This document shows positions 44,357 through 53,060 of a stretch of 64,000 nucleotides of DNA, piece after piece. A model generated the notes under the pieces. It was not told where the DNA came from, searched no databases, and saw only the letters and a list, made by a program, of their open reading frames with translations. Position 1 is the stretch's first letter; each line of letters begins with the position of its first letter. The position numbers and the translations under genes are program-made. The DNA is taken from positions 372,001 through 436,000 of the forward strand of contig NZ_JBMPGS010000001.1 in NCBI RefSeq assembly GCF_049680855.1, written 5' to 3'. Source of the stretch: Salinimicrobium sp049680855. GTDB lineage: Bacteria; Bacteroidota; Bacteroidia; Flavobacteriales; Flavobacteriaceae.

Positions 44357-44393
44357 AAATCGTCTGTCCAAAAAAACAGGCGATTTCTTTTTT
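44357..44393 (+). terminator. Terminator after SusD gene
   Basis: AAATCGTCTGT and ACAGGCGATTT form an 11-bp stem (one G-T pair) with an 8-nt loop followed by CTTTTTT, 36 nt past the SusD stop. Confidence 0.7.
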
Positions 44394-44446
44394 ACCCACA
44401 ATCGATCAATAAAAAACCATTTCAACACCATTTTAAAATATTGAAC

Positions 44447-45802
44447 ATGAGTAACAACAGACGTTTGTTTTTAAAAAATCTGGGGATAGCCGGAGCTGCA
44501 GCTGCCGCTATTCCCTCAATAGCATTTTCAGCAGAAAATAAAGATATTGAATCGCTTCAAAGAAAGTTCGCTATAGCGGGGTCGGGACAAAAGGAGATCC
44601 GTTTAGGTTTAATTGGAGCAGGAATTATGGGCACTCAGGACACTGAAACTGCACTTTCTCACGACAACATAAAACTCGTTGCCGTATGCGATCTTTATTC
44701 CGGAAGGTTAGATGAAGCCAAAATGCGATGGGGAAATGACATTTCTACCACAAAAAAATATAAGGACCTTCTTAACAGGAAAGATATTGATGCCGTCATA
44801 ATTGGCACCACAGACCACTGGCATAAACAAATTAGTATAGATGCCCTAAAGGCGGGCAAACATGTCTACTGCGAAAAACCCATGGTTCACAGTGTTGATG
44901 AAGGGCATGAAGTAATCAATGCCTGGAAAAAATCTGGGAAAATTTTCATGGTAGGAAGCCAGGGTATGTCCTCTCTTGGTAATGAAAAAGCAAAAGAACT
45001 TCTCGCCGCAGGTGCAATTGGCGATCTTAATTATGCGGAAGGTTTTTGGGCCAGGAATTCTCCAACCGGTGCATGGCAGTACCACATCCCTGAGGATGCT
45101 TCCCCCGCCACAGTAGATTGGTCAACATACGTTTCAAATACCAAAAAGCGTCCATTCGATGAAGAGCGATTCTTCAGGTGGAGAAATTATCGTGATTATG
45201 GAACCGGAATGTCCGGAGATTTATTTGTACATCTCTTTTCCAGTCTGCACTTCATCACAAATTCGTTGGGGCCGAACAAGATTTCTGCCACAGGAGGTCT
45301 TAGATACTGGAAAGATGGAAGGGAAGTGCCCGATGTCCTTCTTGGAATGTTCGATTATCCCGATACTGAAGAACACCCACCCTTCAATCTTTCCCTTCGC
45401 TGCAATTTCGTTGATGGAACCAGTGGCAGTACTTACCTAAAAATAGTTGGTAGTAAAGGCTCTATGGATGTAAAATGGGATGAAGTTGTATTAAAACGGA
45501 ACGAGAATTCGGGACAGGACGATCCTTTTCTTGCTGAACAGGAAAAACGAGAGAATTTGCGTCAACCTGAAAGAAAGAAGATGAGAGCACCTTTAGAAAC
45601 TGTTTATAAAGCTGAGAGCGGTTATAAAGGAGCCCATTATGATCATTTCGCAAACTTTTTTCATGCCATTAGGACAAATGGAACGGTAGCCGAAAACCCC
45701 ATTTTTGGATTCCGTGCTGCGGCCCCTGCCCTGCTCTGCAATGACAGTTATCAGCAGGAAAAGTTCATAAAATGGGATCCCAAAAAGATGCAAATTATTT
45801 AA
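44447..45802 (+). CDS. Tat-exported Gfo/Idh/MocA oxidoreductase
   Basis: The 451-aa protein begins with a Tat signal (NRRLFLK, then AAAAAIPSIAFSA) and carries an NAD(P)-binding Rossmann fold: GLIGAGIMG (54-62), AVIIGTTDHWH and CEKPM (142-146) with the conserved Lys. The C-terminal alpha/beta domain contains TGMSGDLFVHLF. Family members oxidise or reduce sugar hydroxyls, and Tat export implies folding with bound cofactor before periplasmic work. With DUF1080 partners a C3 sugar oxidation/reduction is likely. The ATG at 44447 is chosen; an upstream TTG at 44441 adds two residues. Confidence 0.9.
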   Translation: MSNNRRLFLKNLGIAGAAAAAIPSIAFSAENKDIESLQRKFAIAGSGQKEIRLGLIGAGIMGTQDTETALSHDNIKLVAVCDLYSGRLDEAKMRWGNDISTTKKYKDLLNRKDIDAVIIGTTDHWHKQISIDALKAGKHVYCEKPMVHSVDEGHEVINAWKKSGKIFMVGSQGMSSLGNEKAKELLAAGAIGDLNYAEGFWARNSPTGAWQYHIPEDASPATVDWSTYVSNTKKRPFDEERFFRWRNYRDYGTGMSGDLFVHLFSSLHFITNSLGPNKISATGGLRYWKDGREVPDVLLGMFDYPDTEEHPPFNLSLRCNFVDGTSGSTYLKIVGSKGSMDVKWDEVVLKRNENSGQDDPFLAEQEKRENLRQPERKKMRAPLETVYKAESGYKGAHYDHFANFFHAIRTNGTVAENPIFGFRAAAPALLCNDSYQQEKFIKWDPKKMQII

Positions 45803-45819
45803 TATTAAAATCAAGTAAA

Positions 45820-46560
45820 ATGAAAAAAGCAATACTCAGTTTATTCGTTGCGGCTGCTTTTGTAAGCTGCAAAAATTCCGAAGCAGAAAAAGTGGTGGAG
45901 GAAAATACAGAAAATCCAGAAGTTTCTTCAGAAGCAAGTGAAGACGAATGGCAATATTTATTTGACGGAAACGGAACCGAAGGCTGGAGAATGTACAATG
46001 GTGATGAACTTTCTGATGCATGGATAGTAGAAGACGGTACTTTAAAATCTCTTGGTACAGGAGGTGACATAGGCGGTGATATCGTATATGGTGATGAAGA
46101 ATTTGCAGAATTTGAACTGCAGCTGGATTGGAAAATTGCTGAAGGAGGTAACAGCGGTATCTTCTACCATGTGGTTGAAGATGAAAAATATGATGCTCCG
46201 TATTATACTGCTCCAGAATATCAAATTATCGATCAAGAAGGTTTTCCTCAAAAACTGGAAGCCTGGCAATCAATTGGTGCAGATTACGGCATGTACAATC
46301 CCAATTATGAAGGTGCCCTAAAAGAAGTGGGAGAATGGAATACCAGCAGGATCGTCTTTACAAATGATAAAGTGACGTACTGGCTGAATGGCCAAAAAAC
46401 GGTCGAGTTTGATCCGTGGTCCGAGGATTGGAAAAAAAGGAAAAATGAAGGGAAATGGAGTGAATTTGAAGATTACGGAGAAGCCCGTTCCGGACTTATA
46501 GGTCTTCAGGATCACGGAAGTTACACCTGGTTTAAAAACATTAAAATCAGAAAGTTATGA
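45820..46560 (+). CDS. DUF1080 (3-keto-disaccharide hydrolase family) lipoprotein 1
   Basis: The 246-aa lipoprotein (VSC lipobox, Cys16) has a single DUF1080 jelly-roll domain (about 45-246): EWQYLFDGNGTEGWRMYNGDEL, ELQLDWKIAEGGNSGIFYHV, EYQIIDQEGFPQKLEAWQSIGADYGMY, TYWLNGQKTVEF and GLIGLQDHGSYTWFKNIKIRKL. Pfam describes the family as 3-keto-disaccharide hydrolases, and members cleave 3-keto-glycosides in Bacteroides. The start at 45820 fits the lipoprotein signal; longer frames overlap the Gfo/Idh gene. It overlaps the next DUF1080 gene by 4 nt (ATGA). Confidence 0.88.
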   Translation: MKKAILSLFVAAAFVSCKNSEAEKVVEENTENPEVSSEASEDEWQYLFDGNGTEGWRMYNGDELSDAWIVEDGTLKSLGTGGDIGGDIVYGDEEFAEFELQLDWKIAEGGNSGIFYHVVEDEKYDAPYYTAPEYQIIDQEGFPQKLEAWQSIGADYGMYNPNYEGALKEVGEWNTSRIVFTNDKVTYWLNGQKTVEFDPWSEDWKKRKNEGKWSEFEDYGEARSGLIGLQDHGSYTWFKNIKIRKL

Positions 46561-47159
46561 GAAAAATGACATTTTTAACGCTCTTGTTGGCCACACTTAT
46601 CTTCACGGGTTGTAAATCTTCAGATTCTGTTGAACTTTTCAATGGAGAAGATCTAACAGGATGGCAGGTACATGGTACCGAAAAATGGTATGTAGAAGAT
46701 GATCTTTTAGTGGCAGAAAGCGGACCTGATGAACAATATGGATATTTGGCTACCGTTGACGATTACAAGGATTTTGAACTGGAATTGGAATTTCTGCAGG
46801 AAGCTGACGGAAATAGCGGAGTTTTCTTTCGATCTGGCCTGGAAGGAACCAAGATCTCCGGTTGGCAGGTAGAAGTCGCGCCTACTAACCTACACACGGG
46901 CGGCGTCTATGAATCCTACGGAAGAGGCTGGCTCATTAAACCTGATCCCGAAAAAGAAGATATCTTAAATTACGGAGAATGGAATAAAATGAGGATCAAA
47001 GTCGTAGGAGATCAGGTAACTACCTGGCTAAACGGTGTGGAAATGATCTCTTATAATGATGAGAAGATTGGTCAAGCTAACGGAAAGATTGCGCTCCAAA
47101 TCCATGATGGCGGCGGAATAAAAGTTTACTGGCGTAATATAAAGCTTCGGGAAATCTAA
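46557..47159 (+). CDS. DUF1080 (3-keto-disaccharide hydrolase family) lipoprotein 2
   Basis: The 200-aa lipoprotein (FTGC, Cys19) is a second DUF1080 domain: VELFNGEDLTGWQVHG, FELELEFLQEADGNSGVFFRSG, ISGWQVEVAP, TTWLNGVEMISYNDEKIG and KIALQIHDGGGIKVYWRNIKLREI. It differs enough from the preceding copy (shorter, different loops near the ligand face) that the two probably have different substrates or act on alpha- and beta-linked sugars. Translation is coupled to the first copy. Confidence 0.88.
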   Translation: MRKMTFLTLLLATLIFTGCKSSDSVELFNGEDLTGWQVHGTEKWYVEDDLLVAESGPDEQYGYLATVDDYKDFELELEFLQEADGNSGVFFRSGLEGTKISGWQVEVAPTNLHTGGVYESYGRGWLIKPDPEKEDILNYGEWNKMRIKVVGDQVTTWLNGVEMISYNDEKIGQANGKIALQIHDGGGIKVYWRNIKLREI

Positions 47160-47300
47160 ACAGTTTGGACAGTTACATGATCAAAATGTGCAAGCTTTAG
47201 ATAAAATAGTATTAACCCTAAAGTGGATTTTTGTTTTATCATAGCCCAGGTTTGTATTTATCAACTTTAGTATTGAACATACTACCTATAAAAACTAATT

Positions 47301-47846
47301 ATGAAAAGAAGAAATCTCTTAAAAGTACTGGGGTTATCTGCAGTGGGAGTGGCAACAGTGCCTCTATGGATGGATTCCTGGTCCACAGATGATCTACCCG
47401 CAGATACTTCCGAAATAAACGATGAGCAGAAATTAGTTCTTGCAGAACTGGTAGATACCTATATTCCCGCAGGAGAGATTCCCGGGGCAAAAGAGCTTGA
47501 GGTTGACCGTTTCATTATAGCAATGGTGGACGGATGTTTTCAGAAAGATATACAAAAGGAGTTCTTGGCCGGTTTTAATGAACTGGAGAAAGTTTCAAAG
47601 GAAAATTTCGAAAAACCTTTTACAGAACTTTCAGAAAAACAAAAGATAAAGGTGATTACTATCCTGGAATCTGCTGAAAAAAATCCTGAAAAAAAGATCA
47701 ATTTTGTCTCTTTTATAAAAGACCTAACAGTCACAGGGTACATGAGTTCCCAATACATCCTGGAGAATCATTTGGGGTATGAATTTATTCCGGGACGCTT
47801 CAATGGAAGCTTTCCTGTTGAAAAAACTGTTTACACTAACGCATAA
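47301..47846 (+). CDS. Gluconate 2-dehydrogenase subunit 3-like protein with Tat signal
   Basis: The 181-aa protein starts with a Tat-like signal (MKRRNLLKVLGL, then AVGVATVPLWM) and carries the Gluconate_2-dh3 domain: LAELVDTYIPAGEIPGAKELEVDRFIIAMVDGCF and FVSFIKDLTVTGYMSSQYILENHLGYEFIPGRF. In gluconate and sorbitol dehydrogenases this small subunit escorts the flavin subunit through the Tat pore. The next gene, 2 nt on, encodes a GMC oxidoreductase without its own signal, which fits that role. Confidence 0.9.
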   Translation: MKRRNLLKVLGLSAVGVATVPLWMDSWSTDDLPADTSEINDEQKLVLAELVDTYIPAGEIPGAKELEVDRFIIAMVDGCFQKDIQKEFLAGFNELEKVSKENFEKPFTELSEKQKIKVITILESAEKNPEKKINFVSFIKDLTVTGYMSSQYILENHLGYEFIPGRFNGSFPVEKTVYTNA

Positions 47847-47848
47847 TC

Positions 47849-49564
47849 ATGGCATATTACAACATAGACGCAAAGGCAAAACAAACTTATGATGCTATTG
47901 TCGTAGGATCGGGGATTAGTGGTGGATGGGCCGCCAAAGAATTTACAGAAAAAGGCCTTAAAACCCTGGTTCTTGAAAGAGGGAAAAATGTAGAGCATAT
48001 TAAAGATTATCCAACTACGCACATGCGTCCTTGGGAAATGCCATATCGCGGCAGACTTCCCCTGGAGGTAATCGAAGAGAATCCAATCGTAAGTAAGTGT
48101 TACGCTTTTAAAGACGACGCAGATCATTTCTTCGTAAAAGATAAAGAACATCCCTACGTACAGGAAAAACCTTTTGACTGGATCAAAGGATACCAGGTTG
48201 GAGGTAAATCTTTGCTGTGGGCGCGACAGGTGCAACGCTGGAGTGATTTTGACTTTGAAGGTCCTGCCAGGGATGGCTTTGCCGTTGACTGGCCAATTCG
48301 CTACAAGGATCTTGCTCCCTGGTACAGCTACGTTGAAAAATTTGCAGGTGTATCGGGAAATAAGGATGGCCTTCCAGAGCTACCTGACGGAGAGTTTTTA
48401 CGCCCCTACGAATTGACAAAAGTAGAAAGCCACTTTAGAGATAAGGTAGCTGAAAAGTATAATGACCGGCATGTAATCATTGCCCGTTGTGCCCATCTTT
48501 CTGAACAGAAATCTATTTTCACAGAACAAGGCAGAACCCAGTGCCAAAATAGAGTGGTTTGCCAGCGAGGATGTCCTTACGGAGGGTATTTTAGCAGTAA
48601 CTCATCTACAATTCCATGGGCACAAAGAACTGGGAATTTAACGCTTCAGCCAGATTCAGTAGTGGAATCATTGATTTATGATGAACAAAAAGAAAAAGTG
48701 ACAGGAGTTCGTGTCATTGATGCAAAAACAAAAGAAACTACAGAGTATTACGCAAAAGTCATTTTTGTAAATGCATCTGCCGCTAACACTAATTTGATCC
48801 TGCTGAATTCTAAATCAAAACGTTTTCCAAATGGATTAGGGAATGACAATGGATTACTTGGAAAGTATATGGCGTTTCATAATTACAGGGCACGCGTACA
48901 GGCAGAATACGATGGATACCTGGATTATACCACCGACGGAAACCGGCCAACAAGCGGGTATATACCTCGTTTTAGAAACCTTAGAAAGCAGGAAACCAAC
49001 TTTTTACGTGGATATGCTGCAGGTGTAGGGGCACATCGAAGCACCGTATCTAATACCGAAGGAATAGGTTCAACCTTAAAGGAGAACCTGCTTAATCCTA
49101 AGTTAGGTCCCTGGAGAGTAGGAAGTCATATGATGGGAGAGACAATTCCAAAGGAAAGCAATTACGTGAACCTTAGTACATCCAGAAAAGACGAATGGGG
49201 AATGCCGTTATTGAACTTTTCGGTGGATTACGACGATAATGATGAAAAAATGATTCAGGATTATTTTGAACAAATAACTGAAATGTTCGAAAGCGCAGGA
49301 TTTACAAATATCCAAACCAGCGACAGCCACCAGGCTCCGGGTCTTGACATTCACGAAATGGGCGGCGTTCGCATGGGAAAAGATCCCAAAACTTCCCTTT
49401 TAAACGAATGGAACCAGATGCACCATGCGAAAAATGTATTTGTGACAGATGGTGCCTGCATGACCTCAACGGGTACGCAGAATCCTTCTTTAACCTACAT
49501 GGCACTCACTGCACGGGCGGTAGACCACGCGGTGAAGGAAATGAAGAAAGGAAACCTAAGTTAA
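47849..49564 (+). CDS. GMC flavo-oxidoreductase (sugar dehydrogenase large subunit)
   Basis: The 571-aa protein has an FAD site (YDAIVVGSGISGGWAAKEF, G20/G22/G25; VLERGK), a Cys motif GCPYGGYFS near 250, and the GMC C-terminal domain with HEMGGVRMG (H502) and TQNPSLTYMA (N545) as the catalytic pair. It lacks a signal peptide and is expected to be carried through the Tat pore by the subunit-3-like protein. It probably oxidises a sugar at C3 or C2. No cytochrome c subunit is adjacent, so the electron acceptor is unknown. Confidence 0.92.
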   Translation: MAYYNIDAKAKQTYDAIVVGSGISGGWAAKEFTEKGLKTLVLERGKNVEHIKDYPTTHMRPWEMPYRGRLPLEVIEENPIVSKCYAFKDDADHFFVKDKEHPYVQEKPFDWIKGYQVGGKSLLWARQVQRWSDFDFEGPARDGFAVDWPIRYKDLAPWYSYVEKFAGVSGNKDGLPELPDGEFLRPYELTKVESHFRDKVAEKYNDRHVIIARCAHLSEQKSIFTEQGRTQCQNRVVCQRGCPYGGYFSSNSSTIPWAQRTGNLTLQPDSVVESLIYDEQKEKVTGVRVIDAKTKETTEYYAKVIFVNASAANTNLILLNSKSKRFPNGLGNDNGLLGKYMAFHNYRARVQAEYDGYLDYTTDGNRPTSGYIPRFRNLRKQETNFLRGYAAGVGAHRSTVSNTEGIGSTLKENLLNPKLGPWRVGSHMMGETIPKESNYVNLSTSRKDEWGMPLLNFSVDYDDNDEKMIQDYFEQITEMFESAGFTNIQTSDSHQAPGLDIHEMGGVRMGKDPKTSLLNEWNQMHHAKNVFVTDGACMTSTGTQNPSLTYMALTARAVDHAVKEMKKGNLS

Positions 49565-49582
49565 ACCAACCAAAAACCTGAT

Positions 49583-50407
49583 ATGAAAAAAATTTATTTA
49601 CTATTCGCGCTGGTATTCACTTTGCAACCGGTTTTAGCGCAAAACAACTCAATCAATAAAGATCTGGACTGGAAACTTGGTGTACAAGCTTATTCCTTTA
49701 AGAATTTCACCTTTTCCGAGGCTTTAGATAAAATAAAGAGCATGGATCTGGAATACGTGGAAGCTTACCCGGGACAAAGCATTGGAAACAATATCGAAGG
49801 CACGATGCATTACGAAATGGATGCCAATAGACGCCAGCAGGTTAAACAGTTATTAAAATCTAATGGAATAGAAATCGTAGCCTATGGCGTCGTTTCAGGA
49901 AAGAATGAACAGGACTGGCGCAATATTTTCGGGTTTGCACAAGACATGGGGATCAAAATCATTAATTCTGAACCCGCTCCGGCATCTTTGGATATGGTGA
50001 ACAGGTTAGCAGGTGAATATGATGTAACCGTAGCACTTCACAATCATCCCAAACCAAGTACTTACTGGAATCCCGACACCGTCCTGGATGCTGTAAAAGG
50101 TAGAGAAAATATTAAAGCCTGCGCAGATGTAGGTCACTGGGTACGCTCTGGAATGAATCCTGTGGAGAATCTTAAAAAATTGGAAGGCCATATCGCCAGT
50201 CTTCACTTTAAGGATCTTAACGAGAAAAGCAGCGAAGCCCATGATGTGCCCTGGGGAACAGGAATTAGCAATGTAGATGCTATGGTACAGGAATTAAAGC
50301 GCCAGAAGTTTGAAGGCGTAATCTCTGCAGAATATGAATACAACTGGGACAATTCCCTTCCGGAAATAGAGAAAAGTGTAAAATACTTCAAAAAGATAGC
50401 TGAATAA
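49583..50407 (+). CDS. Exported sugar phosphate isomerase/epimerase-like TIM-barrel protein
   Basis: The 274-aa protein has a signal peptide (PVLAQ|N) and an AP-endonuclease-2/xylose-isomerase-like barrel: WKLGVQAYSFKNFTFSEALD, YVEAYPG, IVAYGVVSG, VALHNHPKPSTYWNPD, KACADVGHWVRSGMNPVENL, LHFKDLNE, and GVISAEYEYNWDN. Metal ligands look like Glu, Asp, His and Glu along the barrel. Exported members beside Gfo/Idh and DUF1080 proteins are thought to isomerise or epimerise keto-sugars. It is the last gene of the run and is followed by a bidirectional terminator. Confidence 0.87.
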   Translation: MKKIYLLFALVFTLQPVLAQNNSINKDLDWKLGVQAYSFKNFTFSEALDKIKSMDLEYVEAYPGQSIGNNIEGTMHYEMDANRRQQVKQLLKSNGIEIVAYGVVSGKNEQDWRNIFGFAQDMGIKIINSEPAPASLDMVNRLAGEYDVTVALHNHPKPSTYWNPDTVLDAVKGRENIKACADVGHWVRSGMNPVENLKKLEGHIASLHFKDLNEKSSEAHDVPWGTGISNVDAMVQELKRQKFEGVISAEYEYNWDNSLPEIEKSVKYFKKIAE

Positions 50408-50436
50408 ATAATTCAGAAATATAAGAAATAGGAAAT

Positions 50437-50469
50437 AAAAATCCGGAGCGATGAAACTCCGGATTTTTT
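50437..50469. terminator. Bidirectional rho-independent terminator
   Basis: AAAAATCCGGAG (50437-50448) and CTCCGGATTTTTT (50457-50469) form a GC-centred stem with an 8-nt loop. It serves the plus-strand locus ending at 50407 and, read leftwards, the murQ transcript. Confidence 0.8.
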
Positions 50470-50544
50470 GTTCAACTATTTTTTCTTTCAGCAAAAAGCT
50501 CCTAAAATGCCATTTTTGCCACCTTAGTTGCTCAGATATTTTTT

Positions 50545-51363
50545 TTAAATACCCTTTTTATGAGATTCAAAAGCTTTTCTCACGCTTCCGTGCTCCTGTA
50601 GAAGGCGCTGAGCTTCCTCCTCCCCTACTTTTAGCTCTTCCATGATCATTTTGACGCCACGTTGCACCAGCTTCTTATTAGAGAGTTGCATATCGACCAT
50701 TTTATTGCCTTTTACCCGGCCCATCTTGATCATGGCACTTGTAGAAATCATGTTCAAAACCAGTTTTTGGGCTGTTCCCGCTTTCATGCGTGTGCTACCG
50801 GTCACAAATTCAGGGCCTACCACGCATTCTATGGGATATTCTGCTTCCGCAGCTAAGGGGCTGCCTTCGTTACACGTAATGCAGCCCGTAGCAATACCTT
50901 CTTTTCTGGCCTTTTTCACACCTCCTATCACGTAAGGCGTCGTTCCAGAAGCAGCAATTCCCACCAGCACATCTTTTTCACTAATGTAGAATTCCTGAAG
51001 GTCCTTCCAGGCTTGCTCTGTATCATCTTCAGCATTCTCGACGGCATTTCTAAGCGCAGTGTCTCCACCTGCAATCAACCCTATCACCCAATCTCCGGAA
51101 ACTCCGAAAGTAGGTGGAATTTCAGAAGCATCCAGAACACCAAGGCGGCCGCTGGTGCCTGCACCAATATAGAAGAGCCTTCCCCCCTGCTTCATTCGCT
51201 CCACGATCACGTCCACAAGTTTTTCAATTTCCGGAATTTTCTTCTCAATGGTCTTAGGAACACTTTGATCCTCCTTGTTCATATTGGTGATCAGTTCCCG
51301 GCTACTCATTTTTTCTAAATGATCGTAGTTTGAAGAACGCTCTGTTGTCTGTTTATTTTCCAT
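50545..51363 (-). CDS. murQ: N-acetylmuramic acid-6-phosphate etherase
   Basis: The 272-aa cytoplasmic SIS-domain enzyme splits the lactyl ether of MurNAc-6-P to give GlcNAc-6-P and D-lactate. Diagnostic blocks are GAGTSGRLGVLDASEIPPTFG with E81, AVENAEDDTEQAW with E112, GIAASGTTPYVIGG and FVTGSTRMKAGTAQKLVLNM. It is the committed step of MurNAc catabolism and firmly ties this region to peptidoglycan use. It lies 18 nt downstream of the GH20 gene. Confidence 0.96.
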   Translation of the reverse strand: MENKQTTERSSNYDHLEKMSSRELITNMNKEDQSVPKTIEKKIPEIEKLVDVIVERMKQGGRLFYIGAGTSGRLGVLDASEIPPTFGVSGDWVIGLIAGGDTALRNAVENAEDDTEQAWKDLQEFYISEKDVLVGIAASGTTPYVIGGVKKARKEGIATGCITCNEGSPLAAEAEYPIECVVGPEFVTGSTRMKAGTAQKLVLNMISTSAMIKMGRVKGNKMVDMQLSNKKLVQRGVKMIMEELKVGEEEAQRLLQEHGSVRKAFESHKKGI

Positions 51364-51381
51364 AGATATTTTTAAATCTTC

Positions 51382-52998
51382 TTATTCTAAAGCCGGCGTA
51401 AAATTAGAAAAGATTCCCGGAATGGCCTTTTCAGAACCCCAGTCTACACCAGGTGTTCTGAAGAAATTGATATCCAAAGCCCTTAACAAATCCCCATGGG
51501 CACCCAGTCTTTCCTTAAACGATTCAAAATCTCTTTTTTCACCTGCGGTCCAGCCAATTTCTGCCGCAGCTATTGTACGAGGCCAAAAACGGTCATCCAT
51601 CATCTCATCTGTAAGTACAAATTCACTCCACACAGGAGCCTCTATTCCAATCACATTGGGGTTACCATTATTAAAACTGTAGGTGTCTTCAAGACTTACC
51701 CCATCCTTTTTACACCAGTTGTTTGTGTTTTCCTGCCCCGGGATGTTAGCATGATCAAAATAATATTGGGAGCATAACGAATGGATTACTTTATTTCCTT
51801 CAACCACAGGATCCACTTTACCATGCCACTGCTGACTGATAAGACTTGAACTCACCTCGGCTTTTGTCACTTCTTCCCATCCAATGCTTATCTTCCCATA
51901 AGTTTGCACAATGGAATCTGCTTTTACAACAAATTCCTCATATCGTGGATCTTCAATCTCATCTCCACCTATATGTATCCAGGGTCCTTTGGTGATATTT
52001 GACATTTCTCCAATCACATCGCTCACAAAATCATAAATTTCAGGATTTTCAAGACAGAATTTACTCCAGCCCACGTTGTATTCTTCATACAACTCTGGTG
52101 GTGTAACGCGCTGCGGACTTAAATTTGAAAATCCCTCACAATTAAGTTCTGGATAAGAAACAAGCGCGGCGTAAATATGTCCCGGCATGTCTATTTCAGG
52201 AATTATGATGATATTTCTCGCCAGCGCATAATCCTGAAGCTCTTTATACTCTTCCTGCGTAAGGAATCCTCCACGTCCTCTTCTCACAGATCCTTTACCG
52301 CCCACTTCTGTTAATTTTGGCCAACCCTTAATTTCTATTCTCCAGCCTTGATCATCTGTCAGGTGTAAATGTAGACGGTTCATTTTATAAAGCGCCATCC
52401 TGTCTACGTGACGCTTTAGATAATCTAAGCCAAAGAAACTTCGGGCAACATCCACCATCGTTCCTCTCCAGGAATATTCCGGTTGATCTTTAATAGAGGT
52501 TTGACGTAAGACTACCTGGCCTTCAAGTTCCTGGTTTTCTATCTCAGAAGGGAACATTTGACGTAAGGTTTGAATTCCGTAGAATAACCCGGCTTCTGTT
52601 GCCGCTTTTAAAGAAACTCCAGAGTCGGTGATTTCAAGTAGGTAACCTTCCTCTCCTGTCTCTCCTTCCAAACCTGAATCCATGCTAATGTTCCAGTTAC
52701 CACAATCTTCTCCTGTTGTGGTTGAAGATTGTAAACCTGCTGCCGTTAAAAGCTGTTGCAGCCATTTCACAGATTTTTCGCTTCCCGCAGTGTAACAAAT
52801 CACATTCTCTCGCGGTAGCGTATAGGAATTTTCACCCCATTCTACAGCTTGCGGCAAGGGTATAATTGCCGGTATTTCTACCTCTGCTGCTACTGTCACC
52901 ACAGGTTCTTCTTGAGATTTTTGAGAGCCTGAACATGACGTCAAGAACAGGAATCCCACCACAAAGGCCGAGGAAATTTTAAGGAACGGTAATTTCAT
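51382..52998 (-). CDS. GH20 beta-N-acetylhexosaminidase lipoprotein
   Basis: The 538-aa lipoprotein (LTSC, Cys22) has the GH20b domain (about 40-165) and a GH20 barrel (about 170-510) with LYKMNRLHLHLTDDQGWRIEIKGWP, IIPEIDMPGH and the catalytic pair D346-E347 in HIGGDEIED. It removes terminal GlcNAc or GalNAc by substrate-assisted catalysis, from chitin-like or peptidoglycan glycans. It is co-transcribed with murQ. A hairpin sits immediately upstream of its leader. Confidence 0.94.
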   Translation of the reverse strand: MKLPFLKISSAFVVGFLFLTSCSGSQKSQEEPVVTVAAEVEIPAIIPLPQAVEWGENSYTLPRENVICYTAGSEKSVKWLQQLLTAAGLQSSTTTGEDCGNWNISMDSGLEGETGEEGYLLEITDSGVSLKAATEAGLFYGIQTLRQMFPSEIENQELEGQVVLRQTSIKDQPEYSWRGTMVDVARSFFGLDYLKRHVDRMALYKMNRLHLHLTDDQGWRIEIKGWPKLTEVGGKGSVRRGRGGFLTQEEYKELQDYALARNIIIIPEIDMPGHIYAALVSYPELNCEGFSNLSPQRVTPPELYEEYNVGWSKFCLENPEIYDFVSDVIGEMSNITKGPWIHIGGDEIEDPRYEEFVVKADSIVQTYGKISIGWEEVTKAEVSSSLISQQWHGKVDPVVEGNKVIHSLCSQYYFDHANIPGQENTNNWCKKDGVSLEDTYSFNNGNPNVIGIEAPVWSEFVLTDEMMDDRFWPRTIAAAEIGWTAGEKRDFESFKERLGAHGDLLRALDINFFRTPGVDWGSEKAIPGIFSNFTPALE

Positions 52999-53016
52999 AA
53001 AATGCAGATTTATTCT

Positions 53017-53043
53017 GAAAAAGCTTAATATATAAGCTTTTTC
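53017..53043 (-). terminator. Hairpin between creatininase-family and GH20 genes
   Basis: GAAAAAGCTTA and TAAGCTTTTTC form a perfect 11-bp stem with loop ATATA, 18 nt past the creatininase-family stop. It probably ends the ROK-MFS-creatininase transcript, but it also lies only 18 nt before the GH20 ATG, so it may act as an attenuator. Confidence 0.55.
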
Positions 53044-53060
53044 GGGTTAATTACTTAGTG

